Below are positions 57,130 through 64,000 of a stretch of DNA of 64,000 nt, one piece after another. How positions within the stretch are numbered: the stretch's first letter is position 1; each line of letters begins with the position of its first letter. The notes below the pieces were generated by a model. The model did no database searches, was not told the origin of the DNA, and saw nothing but the letters and a program-made list of their open reading frames with translations. The translations under genes and the position numbers were made by a program. The stretch is from positions 558,001 to 622,000 of the forward strand of contig NZ_AP024887.1 of NCBI RefSeq assembly GCF_024346995.1. The letters are read 5' to 3'. The stretch is from Vibrio palustris. GTDB taxonomy: Bacteria > Pseudomonadota > Gammaproteobacteria > Enterobacterales > Vibrionaceae.

Positions 57130-58014
57130 TCAACCCTTATCGTGTTTTTCTTGTTCAATAAAGTCAATGATCATGCCGGCAATGTCTTTGCCTGTCGCTT
57201 TTTCAATCCCTTCTAAACCTGGAGAAGAGTTCACTTCCATGATCAAAGGGCCGCGTGCGGAACGCAATAAATCGACGCCTGCCACTTTTAAGCCCATGAT
57301 TTTTGCCGCAGAGACTGCCGTTTGATGTTCTTCCTCAGTGATATCGACCAATGATGCCGATCCTCCGCGATGTAAATTTGAGCGAAACTCTCCTTCTGCT
57401 CCTTGTCGTTTCATCGCTGCGATCACCGTATCTCCTAGTACAAAACAGCGAATATCAGCGCCTTCCGATTCTTTAATGTATTCTTGTACCATGATATTCG
57501 CTTTTAGCCCCATAAAGGCTTCGATAACACTTTCCGCGGCTTTACGTGTCTCTGCTAATACCACGCCAATACCTTGCGTGCCTTCGAGTAATTTAATAAC
57601 AACAGGGGCCCCGCCGACCATTTCTAATAAGTCTTTTACATCATCTGGTTTATTGGCATAACCGGTGATGGGCATCCCTAAGCCACGGTGAGATAATAGC
57701 TGCATGGAACGTAATTTATCGCGTGACCGACTGATCGCAATCGATTCATTGAGCGTGTAAACATTCATGGTTTCAAATTGCCGGAGTACCGCGGTGCCAT
57801 ACACGGTAATGGACGCCCCGACCCGCGGAATAATGGCATCAAAATCATTGAGCTCCTCTCCCTTACAATGAATTTGTGGCAACTTAGAGTTGATGTTCAT
57901 ATAGCAGCGTAGCGCATCAATGACCTTTACTTCATGTCCACGTTGTTGACTTGCTTCTATTAGCCGTTTTGTCGAGTATAGATTGGCATTGCGTGACAAA
58001 ATTCCGATTTTCAT
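57130..58014 (-). CDS. rimK: ATP-grasp glutamate ligase RimK
   Basis: Adds glutamate residues to the C terminus of ribosomal protein S6 in E. coli; relatives also make poly-glutamate. 294 residues (E. coli 300). The ATP-grasp fold shows [37 protein letters not shown] and the metal-binding end [19 protein letters not shown] lies upstream of the ATG. It is the middle gene of a three-gene unit; rimB ends 4 bp upstream of its start. Confidence 0.92.
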   Translation of the reverse strand: MKIGILSRNANLYSTKRLIEASQQRGHEVKVIDALRCYMNINSKLPQIHCKGEELNDFDAIIPRVGASITVYGTAVLRQFETMNVYTLNESIAISRSRDKLRSMQLLSHRGLGMPITGYANKPDDVKDLLEMVGGAPVVIKLLEGTQGIGVVLAETRKAAESVIEAFMGLKANIMVQEYIKESEGADIRCFVLGDTVIAAMKRQGAEGEFRSNLHRGGSASLVDITEEEHQTAVSAAKIMGLKVAGVDLLRSARGPLIMEVNSSPGLEGIEKATGKDIAGMIIDFIEQEKHDKG

Positions 58015-58018
58015 ACGT

Positions 58019-58450
58019 TTATTCCTTGAGAGGGAGTAGAAAAGATTTTTTAGGATTAATGAGTAAGTCGGTCATTGCAGTGCGTCCAATTAACATACGA
58101 AATCCCATATTAGTACGGTTGGCTAAAGTTACTTCGGTCATAAAGCGAGTCTTACCTAATTGCAACTCGGTCATAATGACATAACGACTTTCTTCTTCTC
58201 CTCCGGAGTTACGAATAAACCGTTGCTCAATGACAGCGGCGTCACACTCAATACGTGTATTATCATCTTGTTGATCTGGGTATAAGAAAAACGTCACGCG
58301 CTGTTCATTATTATGAGTATAAGGCGTGATATGTAAGGCATGTAGGCTCGAAGTTCGCGCACCAGTATCCATTTTCGCCTTTATGGTATTCACGCCTAAT
58401 AAAGGCAAAGCCACATACTCACGCCATCCGGCGATCGTTTGTAAGTTCAT
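58019..58450 (-). CDS. rimB: Retropepsin-like zinc/aspartic protease RimB
   Basis: 143-residue protein of the PF05618 family, retropepsin-like, known as RimB in Pseudomonas, where with RimA it regulates RimK activity. The active-site region [14 protein letters not shown] (about residue 30) carries the D-T/S-G of aspartic proteases. It is the first gene of the rimB-rimK-aspartoacylase-like operon, 4 bp from rimK. A rimA gene is not seen. The name rests on family and context. Confidence 0.8.
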   Translation of the reverse strand: MNLQTIAGWREYVALPLLGVNTIKAKMDTGARTSSLHALHITPYTHNNEQRVTFFLYPDQQDDNTRIECDAAVIEQRFIRNSGGEEESRYVIMTELQLGKTRFMTEVTLANRTNMGFRMLIGRTAMTDLLINPKKSFLLPLKE

Positions 58451-58643
58451 AACGTTATGTCATCTCAATAAGTGGATAGGCGTTAGGCTGCCGAGGTAGC
58501 GAACTCTAACAAAGCGTGGAATCTTCTGACCAACGAAAAATTTCAGTCGTGTTGATAACCAGTATTAATCATCTTAGTGAGAAACGGTGTGAATTATTGC
58601 GGGTGAGAGTTAAATAATTGCAAAAATAAGATTGAGGCTAACG

Positions 58644-58675
58644 ATCAAAAAGAAGCCAAGTGGAACACTTGGCTT
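58644..58675 (-). terminator. Rho-independent terminator of pepD
   Basis: Stem AAGCCAAGTG / CACTTGGCTT with a 3-nt loop and, on the minus strand, a CTTTTTG tail, 10 bp after the pepD stop. Confidence 0.9.
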
Positions 58676-58683
58676 AAAATAGA

Positions 58684-60156
58684 CTAGCCTTTGGTGGGAA
58701 TGTTTTCTAAGAGAGCGACCATTTGTTGCCAGAACAAACCGACAGTATCGATTTTGACTTTTTCATCAGGCGAATGTGGGAACTTGATAGTCGGGCCAAA
58801 AGAGATCATATCCATATCTGGGTAAGGTTTTTTAAATAGGCCACATTCTAGGCCTGCATGTATCACCATAATATTAGGTTTATGGCCATAAATCCCCTCA
58901 TACATATCACGGAAAATATGCATGATTTCTGAATCGGCATCTGGCTTCCAACCTGGGTAAGCGCCTGAAAAGCTAATATCGGCATTGGCAAGCTGTGCGA
59001 GTGACGTTAAGGTGCCTTCTACTTGTTCACGACCGGTATCAATTAACGAACGGACTAAACATAGCACGGTAACGTTATCATGCTCGGTCGTAATAACCCC
59101 TACGTTTAAAGACGTTTCTACTACGCCTTCAATGTCATCACTCATACGCACCACACCGTTAGGGCAAGTATTTAAGCCGGCGATAAAAGCGTGCTGTGAT
59201 GGCAGAGAAAACCCGGTTTCGGTAGTGGTACAAGCATCATTTAAAACCGTAATATTGGTTTCAATTTTCTGTAATTCTGTTTGTACTCGTTGACCAAAGG
59301 CTTGATAAGCGTTATCTAACGTTTCTGCCTTATCAGCAGGAATCGCAATGGTTGCAAAAGATTCCCGAGGAATAGCATTACGTAAGCTGCCACCACGAAA
59401 CTCAATTAAGCGATAATCGATATCGGTCAAATGATCTGCAAGAAAGCGTGCTAATAATTTATTAGCGTTAGCGCGTCCAGTATGAATATCTGCGCCAGAG
59501 TGCCCGCCTTTTAATCCTTTTAAGGTTAATTTACGCGTAATAAAACCCGTTGGCAGGGCTTCACGCACAATAGGAAAGGTTAAAGTGGCATCGACACCGC
59601 CTGCACAGCCCATGTAGACTTCGCCTTCTTGCTCTGAGTCGGTGTTGAGTAGAATATCACCCTCTAGCCATCCTTCTTGCAAGCCAAATGCACCTGACAT
59701 GCCGGCTTCTTCATCGATAGTTAATAACACTTCGATAGGGCCATGTTGAATGTCTTTGGATGCGAGTACCGCCAAACACGATGCCATACCCATGCCATTA
59801 TCCGCGCCGAGCGTTGTTCCTTTTGCCGTCACCCATTCGCCATCAATATAGGGTTGGATTGGGTCGGTCGTAAAGTCGTGAGCGGTGTCTTCATTCTTTT
59901 GCGGCACCATATCGAGGTGAGCTTGCAGGACGACTTTCTTTTTGTTTTCCATTCCCTGCGTAGCGGGCTTTTTGATAAATACATTACCTGTGGTATCACG
60001 GCTTACTGCCAATCCTTCTTGTGTTGCCCATTGAATAATGTATTGAGCGAGTTGCTCTTCATGCTTTGAGGGGTGTGGGATAGAACAAATTTTGTCAAAA
60101 AACTGCCAGATAGGGGCAGGGGATAACTGACTTATTTCAGAATGGAATTCAGACAC
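58684..60156 (-). CDS. pepD: Aminoacyl-histidine dipeptidase (carnosinase) PepD
   Basis: Cytosolic M20-type metallopeptidase that cleaves Xaa-His and other dipeptides. 490 residues (E. coli 485). Metal-binding residues are in LQAHLDMVPQ, LGADNGMGMA, LTIDEEAGMSGAFGL and, at the end, HAGLECGLF. The start is a GTG (60154-60156) with AGGAG 8 bases before it, giving the family N terminus SEFHSEISQLSPAPIW. PepD loss favours biofilm formation in some vibrios, so expression may matter. Divergent from the purine permease across 871 bp. Confidence 0.95.
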   Translation of the reverse strand: MSEFHSEISQLSPAPIWQFFDKICSIPHPSKHEEQLAQYIIQWATQEGLAVSRDTTGNVFIKKPATQGMENKKKVVLQAHLDMVPQKNEDTAHDFTTDPIQPYIDGEWVTAKGTTLGADNGMGMASCLAVLASKDIQHGPIEVLLTIDEEAGMSGAFGLQEGWLEGDILLNTDSEQEGEVYMGCAGGVDATLTFPIVREALPTGFITRKLTLKGLKGGHSGADIHTGRANANKLLARFLADHLTDIDYRLIEFRGGSLRNAIPRESFATIAIPADKAETLDNAYQAFGQRVQTELQKIETNITVLNDACTTTETGFSLPSQHAFIAGLNTCPNGVVRMSDDIEGVVETSLNVGVITTEHDNVTVLCLVRSLIDTGREQVEGTLTSLAQLANADISFSGAYPGWKPDADSEIMHIFRDMYEGIYGHKPNIMVIHAGLECGLFKKPYPDMDMISFGPTIKFPHSPDEKVKIDTVGLFWQQMVALLENIPTKG

Positions 60157-60672
60157 AGATCAACTCCTATAATTGCGCTGTCCCTGACCACTGTATATGA
60201 CGGTGTTGAGCGGTCAATATCTCCAATGATCAGGAAGGATAATATGATCAATAGCATACCACCCTAATGTTCTTGGGAGTAGATCCGCGTGTTGCAATGT
60301 CACGATAGGTTAATGATACCGATCTATTAATATGCGTGCTGATGATTATTAAATTGAGATGTCTGTCATAAAAAATAGTAAGTTTTGTAATTTTATTACT
60401 TATTAATGCGGGTTTTTTGGCACTTTTAGAAAATAGTGTGATTTTAATCACTCGCATTATTGTAATAAATTTTCTCAGTGGTATATTTGTAACCAGCTCG
60501 AAAGATTCCCCAATTCATTGGATAAGTTTTATCGCGATGGACGTGTACGATTTATGATGAGTGATGATCATGATAGATCGACAAGGTTTTCTATGAGTGA
60601 TTGTTGTTAATATTCACCCCAACATTAACAACGTAAACTTGCTATGAAGTTTTGTTAACACATAACTTTGTA

Positions 60673-60774
60673 ACTCGAACATATTTGTTCACCCCTTATT
60701 ATTGAATTACGATATTGTCTAAGTACTAGATGATGACTTATTCGTCGCCACCTCAATGTAGGTGGCGTTTTTTT
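60673..60774 (+). ncRNA. Candidate small RNA (about 100 nt), unconfirmed
   Basis: A strong intrinsic terminator at 60746-60774 has no gene before it on the plus strand. A possible promoter lies upstream: TTGCTA (60639-60644), 16-bp spacer, CATAAC (60661-60666). The transcript would start near 60673, form a small GAACA/TGTTC hairpin (60677-60690) and end at the terminator. No named Vibrio small RNA recognised. Start and existence are inferred. Confidence 0.35.
60746..60774 (+). terminator. Orphan rho-independent terminator
   Basis: Stem CGCCACCT / AGGTGGCG with CAATGT loop and seven T. The nearest upstream plus-strand gene is the NSS transporter, nearly 5 kb away, and the next plus-strand gene starts 254 bp downstream. 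Confidence 0.9.
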
Positions 60775-60968
60775 ATCCATTTTTCACGCGTTCATGGTAA
60801 ATGTTTGAATTAAGAGGTGAGATCAGCAATAAATAATGAAAATTTCCTCCCAGGTAAAATTTTTCAATAAGCTGATTTAATTGAAGAAAAAAACGACATA
60901 TTTTCATTTTTTCTTTTTAAAGTGTGATATGCCATCAATTCCATCTGGAATTTGTCATTTTATAACTT

Positions 60969-60974
60969 TATAAT
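60969..60974 (+). promoter_or_regulatory. -10 element of the purine permease promoter
   Basis: Perfect TATAAT, 54 bp before the permease ATG. The -35 region is weak (TGGAAT at 60946-60951). The predicted start site lies just upstream of the PurR-like box. Confidence 0.6.
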
Positions 60975-60989
60975 CGCGCTCAATCGATT

Positions 60990-61005
60990 ACGCAACCGTT
61001 TACTA
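60990..61005. promoter_or_regulatory. PurR-like operator of the purine permease
   Basis: ACGCAACCGTTTACTA matches the PurR consensus ANGCAANCGTTTNCNT at all specified positions but the last. It sits at or just after the predicted transcription start, where a bound repressor would block it. Confidence 0.75.
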
Positions 61006-61027
61006 ATTCACCTTTACAGGATCGACA

Positions 61028-62317
61028 ATGCTGGAACGTCTATTTAAATTACGCGAACATGGAACGACAGTTCGCACCGAAATCATTGCGGGGATGACCA
61101 CATTCCTAACAATGGCCTACATTATTTTTGTTAACCCTTCTTTGCTTGCTCAAACAGGTATGGATCAAGGCGCTGTATTTGTTGCGACTTGTGTCGCTGC
61201 GGCTGTTGGGTGTTTCATCATGGGTCTATATGCCAATTATCCCATTGCCCAAGCGCCAGGAATGGGATTGAATGCATTTTTCACCTTTTCTGTCGTCAAT
61301 GGCATGGGCTACACATGGGAAGTGGCATTAGCGGCTGTTTTTTGTTCTGGTGTGTTATTTATTTTATTGAGTCTGTTCCGTATTCGTGAGTGGATCATTA
61401 ATTCGATTCCGATGTCACTGAGAACCGGTATTGCATCGGGGATTGGTCTTTTCTTAGCTTTTATTGCTCTGCAAAGCGCTGGCATTATTGTCGGCAACCC
61501 AGGAACGCTGATTGGTCTGGGTGATATCACGTCACAGAAGTGCTTGTTTGCGGCGCTTGGCTTTGTACTGACTGTTGCTTTGGTGCATCGTAATGTGAAA
61601 GGCGCAGTGATGATTTCTATTCTAGCGGTGACGGCGCTTGGCATTATTTTTGGTGATGTGAAATGGCATGGCGTGATGGACATGCCTCCTTCTGTCGCGC
61701 CAACATTCATGCAGCTAGATTTTAGCGGCGTATTCCAAGTCGGTATGATTTCGGTGGTGTTTGCTTTCTTGTTTGTCGACCTGTTTGATACCGCTGGTAC
61801 GCTAGTCGGTGTGGCAAGTAAAGCTGGCCTCATCAAGGAAGATGGTAAACTCCCACGTTTAAATCGTGCGTTGTTAGCTGATTCTACCGCGACTTCTATT
61901 GGTGCATTGTTAGGGACATCAAACACAACCTCTTATGTTGAAAGTACGTCAGGCGTAGCCGCTGGCGGCCGAACAGGATTAACTGCCGTTGTCGTTGGTA
62001 TTTTCTTCTTGCTTGCTTTATTCTTCTCTCCATTAGCAGGAATGATCCCAGCTTATGCAACTTCTGGTGCGTTGTTATACGTGTCTGTATTAATGCTATC
62101 AGGTATTGCAAATATTGATTGGAATGATTTAACAGAAGCGGCTCCAGCAGCCATTACCTGTATCATGATGCCGTTGACTTATTCAATTGCAGAAGGGATT
62201 TCTTTTGGTTTCATTGCATATGCAGTAATTAAATTGCTTAGTGGGAAAGGCCGCGATGTGTCGGCAAGTGTGTGGCTAATGGCTGCCATCTTCACCATTA
62301 AGTTTATTGTTGGATAA
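61028..62317 (+). CDS. Purine (adenine/guanine/hypoxanthine) permease, AzgA-like NCS2 family
   Basis: 429-residue inner-membrane permease with about 12-14 helices, of the AzgA/GhxP-type nucleobase transporter group. Signatures: MTTFLTMAYIIFVNPSLLAQ near the N terminus, APGMGLNAFFTFSVV, the FLFVDLFDTAGTLVGVA stretch with the conserved acid, and GTSNTTSYVESTSGVAAGGRTG. AGGA lies 8 bases before the ATG. The PurR-like box upstream and gpt 36 bp downstream indicate a purine uptake and salvage unit. Exact base preference is not readable. Confidence 0.9.
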   Translation: MLERLFKLREHGTTVRTEIIAGMTTFLTMAYIIFVNPSLLAQTGMDQGAVFVATCVAAAVGCFIMGLYANYPIAQAPGMGLNAFFTFSVVNGMGYTWEVALAAVFCSGVLFILLSLFRIREWIINSIPMSLRTGIASGIGLFLAFIALQSAGIIVGNPGTLIGLGDITSQKCLFAALGFVLTVALVHRNVKGAVMISILAVTALGIIFGDVKWHGVMDMPPSVAPTFMQLDFSGVFQVGMISVVFAFLFVDLFDTAGTLVGVASKAGLIKEDGKLPRLNRALLADSTATSIGALLGTSNTTSYVESTSGVAAGGRTGLTAVVVGIFFLLALFFSPLAGMIPAYATSGALLYVSVLMLSGIANIDWNDLTEAAPAAITCIMMPLTYSIAEGISFGFIAYAVIKLLSGKGRDVSASVWLMAAIFTIKFIVG

Positions 62318-62353
62318 GCAATACAATACATATACAATTTTAGGTTTAAACAA

Positions 62354-62818
62354 ATGAGCAAAAAATTCGTTGTCACTTGGGACAATATGCAAGCATACTG
62401 CCGCCAGTTATCTGAAAAGCAAATGCCAGCAGAACAGTGGAAAGGAATCCTAGGTGTTAGCCGCGGAGGTCTAGTACCGGCTGCTATTCTCGCTCGTGAA
62501 TTAGGTATTCGCTATGTAGATACTATCTGTATTTCTAGCTATGACCATGATCACCAACGTGATATGAATGTTTTGAAAGCACCTGAGCATGATGGTGAAG
62601 GTTTCCTTATCGTTGATGATCTTGTCGATAGTGGTGACACCGCACGTAAAATTCGTGAAATGTATCCGAAAGCGAAGTTTGTGACGGTATGTGCTAAACC
62701 TGCGGGCAAAGACTTAGTTGATGAGTATGTTGTCGACATTCCACAAGATACTTGGATTGAGCAACCATGGGATCTATCGCTAGCATACGTTGAACCTATC
62801 AATCGTAAGCAAAAGTAA
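62354..62818 (+). CDS. gpt: Xanthine-guanine phosphoribosyltransferase
   Basis: Salvages guanine, xanthine and hypoxanthine to nucleotides using PRPP. 154 residues, near the E. coli 152. PRPP-binding motif [17 protein letters not shown] at about residues 84-100, and [18 protein letters not shown] near residue 35. The ribosome-binding site is weak, and it lies 36 bp after the permease with no terminator between, so the two are co-transcribed. It ends with a strong terminator. Confidence 0.95.
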   Translation: MSKKFVVTWDNMQAYCRQLSEKQMPAEQWKGILGVSRGGLVPAAILARELGIRYVDTICISSYDHDHQRDMNVLKAPEHDGEGFLIVDDLVDSGDTARKIREMYPKAKFVTVCAKPAGKDLVDEYVVDIPQDTWIEQPWDLSLAYVEPINRKQK

Positions 62819-62841
62819 TCCAGTACTTGGTAATGTTGATT

Positions 62842-62870
62842 AAATGGCCCTTAAATGGGCCATTTTTTTT
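62842..62870 (+). terminator. Rho-independent terminator of gpt
   Basis: Stem AAATGGCCC / GGGCCATTT with a 6-nt loop and T-tract, 23 bp after the gpt stop. Confidence 0.93.
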
Positions 62871-63018
62871 ATTCTAATTTAGGTCGATGACTGTGATGTT
62901 GTTTGATTTAGAACAGACTTGCTTCTATCTCGAGCTATGTACATAGACAGAGTCTTAACTAACGCGATACTCTAGGTACTCAGCCTTGCTATATCACGAT
63001 TAGAAAGAGACAACCGCT

Positions 63019-64000
63019 ATGTCGGAAGAGAAGAGTAAAAACCTGTCTGAAACCTTGTTTAAGAAACACCAACAAGCTAGAGAAACCTCAACACTGACCA
63101 GTTACCTGCCGAGCAGTATTGAATTTCTTGATAAAAAACGTCAGCAAGAAGGATTTGCTTGGTATCGAACGATCCCTCGTTTGCAGTGGTCATGGCAGGG
63201 AGTTCATGCACTGGATCAACAAGAAGTGTTATCGCGCATTGCCGCGTCACCTCATTCGCGTAGTGAAGACCAGTGGTTGGATACGGTTATGGGGTATCAC
63301 TCAGGTAATTGGGCATTTGAGTGGAACCGTATGGCCATGAGTCATCAGCAAACCGCGAAAGATCAAGAAGGTGAAGCCGCGGCTGAATCCTATTTTAACG
63401 CCGCGTTGTGTTACAGCATTGCCGGTTACCCGCACCTTAAGAATGATAACTTAGCTAAACAGTCTGAAAATCTCGCCAATACGGCCTACGAGATGGCCGC
63501 TAAGCATACTCAATATACGATCAAGCGTTTGGAATTTCCTTTTCAAAATAAAAAAATTGTTGGGCATTTACATCTGACGAATACTGAAACATCTAAACCT
63601 GTCGTGATCGTCAGTGCTGGCTTAGATAGCTTACAAACCGATATGTGGCGATTGTTTCGTGATTACCTTGCTAAGCGCGATATTGCAATGCTGACTGTTG
63701 ATATGCCAGGTATTGGCCATAGCGCGGCATGGAATGTGACAGAGAATACCTCGATGTTGCATCAAGAAGTCTTGAGTCAATTGGCTGCGCTACCTTGGGT
63801 TGATCATCGCCGTGTCGGTTTAGTCGGCTTTCGGTTTGGTGGGAATGCGATGGCGAGGTTAAGTTTCTTGGAGCCTGATAAAGTAAAAGCGTGTGTGACA
63901 TTAGGCGCGCCGATTCATGATGTGTTTGTTACTCGCGATAAGTTGACCAAAATGTCGAAAATGTATTTAGATGTTTTAGCGTCTCGTGTGGATAAAAAAG
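63019..64000 (+). CDS. frsA: FrsA, alpha/beta-hydrolase-fold protein (cut by window end)
   Basis: The open frame starts at ATG 63019 (MSEEKSKNLSETLFKKHQQ) and is still open at base 64000, so 327 residues of about 415 are seen. FrsA was found in enterics and vibrios as a partner of the sugar-system protein EIIA-Glc; its enzyme activity (first proposed as pyruvate decarboxylase) is disputed. The alpha/beta-hydrolase fold shows in PVVIVSAGLDSLQTDMWRLF and VDMPGIGHSA. The nucleophile elbow reads VGLVGFRFGGNAMARLS, with arginine instead of the usual serine, as in other FrsA proteins. The position after gpt matches other vibrios. Confidence 0.9.
   Translation, partial: MSEEKSKNLSETLFKKHQQARETSTLTSYLPSSIEFLDKKRQQEGFAWYRTIPRLQWSWQGVHALDQQEVLSRIAASPHSRSEDQWLDTVMGYHSGNWAFEWNRMAMSHQQTAKDQEGEAAAESYFNAALCYSIAGYPHLKNDNLAKQSENLANTAYEMAAKHTQYTIKRLEFPFQNKKIVGHLHLTNTETSKPVVIVSAGLDSLQTDMWRLFRDYLAKRDIAMLTVDMPGIGHSAAWNVTENTSMLHQEVLSQLAALPWVDHRRVGLVGFRFGGNAMARLSFLEPDKVKACVTLGAPIHDVFVTRDKLTKMSKMYLDVLASRVDKK

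Larger units (their letters stand above)
60157..61027. other. Long intergenic region between pepD and the purine permease (871 bp)
   Basis: AT-rich, with no coding frame I can support. It holds a terminator not linked to any gene (60746-60774), possibly of a small RNA, then a -10 box (60969-60974) and a PurR-like operator (60990-61005) for the permease. I find no purine riboswitch. Confidence 0.6.

Noticed and set aside
60248..60457. 69-codon minus-strand frame upstream of pepD
   Set aside because: Low-complexity, basic translation with no domain, no ribosome-binding site and AT-rich intergenic background; more likely chance.
60780..61027. Purine riboswitch before the NCS2 permease
   Set aside because: Looked for the conserved loops and three-way junction of the purine aptamer and did not find them; the PurR-like box explains regulation better.
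61309..61926. 205-codon frame antisense to the purine permease
   Set aside because: Lies wholly inside a well-supported membrane-protein gene; composition (proline, threonine, serine rich) is what the reverse strand of such a gene gives.
62935..62960. Short palindrome CTATGTACATAG before frsA
   Set aside because: Twelve-base palindromes of this composition arise by chance, and no known regulator matches.
1..64000. CRISPR arrays, insertion sequences, integron attC sites, prophage, tRNA or rRNA genes
   Set aside because: No repeat-spacer pattern, transposase, integrase, tRNA-like cloverleaf or rRNA sequence noticed while reading both strands; the gene content is core chromosome.

Overview
The window is a stretch of core chromosome from a member of the Vibrionaceae, most probably a Vibrio species. 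The evidence is the combination of a complete Na+-translocating NADH:quinone reductase operon (nqrABCDEF) followed by apbE and nqrM, an OmpK/Tsx-type porin, a second elongation factor G, a PlzC-like PilZ protein, a DUF2850 protein, and a gene order from nupC to frsA that broadly matches what I remember of Vibrio cholerae chromosome I. Base composition and codon use look uniform. I see no insertion sequence, prophage, integron, CRISPR array, tRNA or rRNA gene. The species cannot be named from the sequence alone.

Layout. 1-5.8 kb: end of a nucleoside transporter (nupC), the deo nucleoside-catabolism genes deoC-deoA-deoD (deoB is absent), then the divergent pair ytjB/serB. 5.8-13.4 kb: a large PilZ protein, radA, fusA (second EF-G copy) and a lone galM. 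13.4-17.8 kb: a gamma-glutamylcyclotransferase-like gene with zntB, then dapD, SOS-controlled yebG and a LysR regulator. 17.9-27.4 kb: recC, recB and recD, with a short open frame between recC and recB. 27.4-37 kb: argA, a DUF2850 protein, mltA, the CSD sulfur-transfer and t6A-modification genes (tcdA-csdE facing panE-yajL-csdA, with a secreted protein of unknown function between) and ompK. 37-43.4 kb: a LON-domain protein, an MFS exporter, ampG, a periplasmic cyclophilin, yajG, rlmG and bolA. 43.4-51.2 kb: nqrA-F, apbE and nqrM. 51.2-58.5 kb: a two-receiver GGDEF protein, SOS-controlled dinB, a YggN-like protein, an NSS transporter and a rimB-rimK-aspartoacylase-like operon. 58.7-64 kb: pepD, a purine permease with gpt, and the start of frsA.

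How the genes connect. Nucleoside and purine uptake and salvage recur across the window: nupC and deo at the left, the Tsx-like porin in the middle, and the permease with gpt at the right. Each of these three loci has a LacI-family-like operator (CytR- or PurR-type) in its control region, and ompK also has a strong CRP-like site. yebG and dinB both carry CTG-N10-CAG LexA boxes. apbE (flavinylation of NqrB and NqrC) and nqrM (Nqr maturation) lie directly behind the nqr operon they serve. ampG and mltA handle cell-wall turnover.

No clearly novel multi-gene defence or mobile system is visible. The most useful leads are an orphan terminator and possible small RNA between pepD and the purine permease, the unexplained open frame between recC and recB, the loss of deoB from the deo cluster, the structured 319-bp leader in front of the second EF-G gene, the rimB-rimK-aspartoacylase-like operon, and a two-receiver GGDEF protein without the usual inhibitory site.
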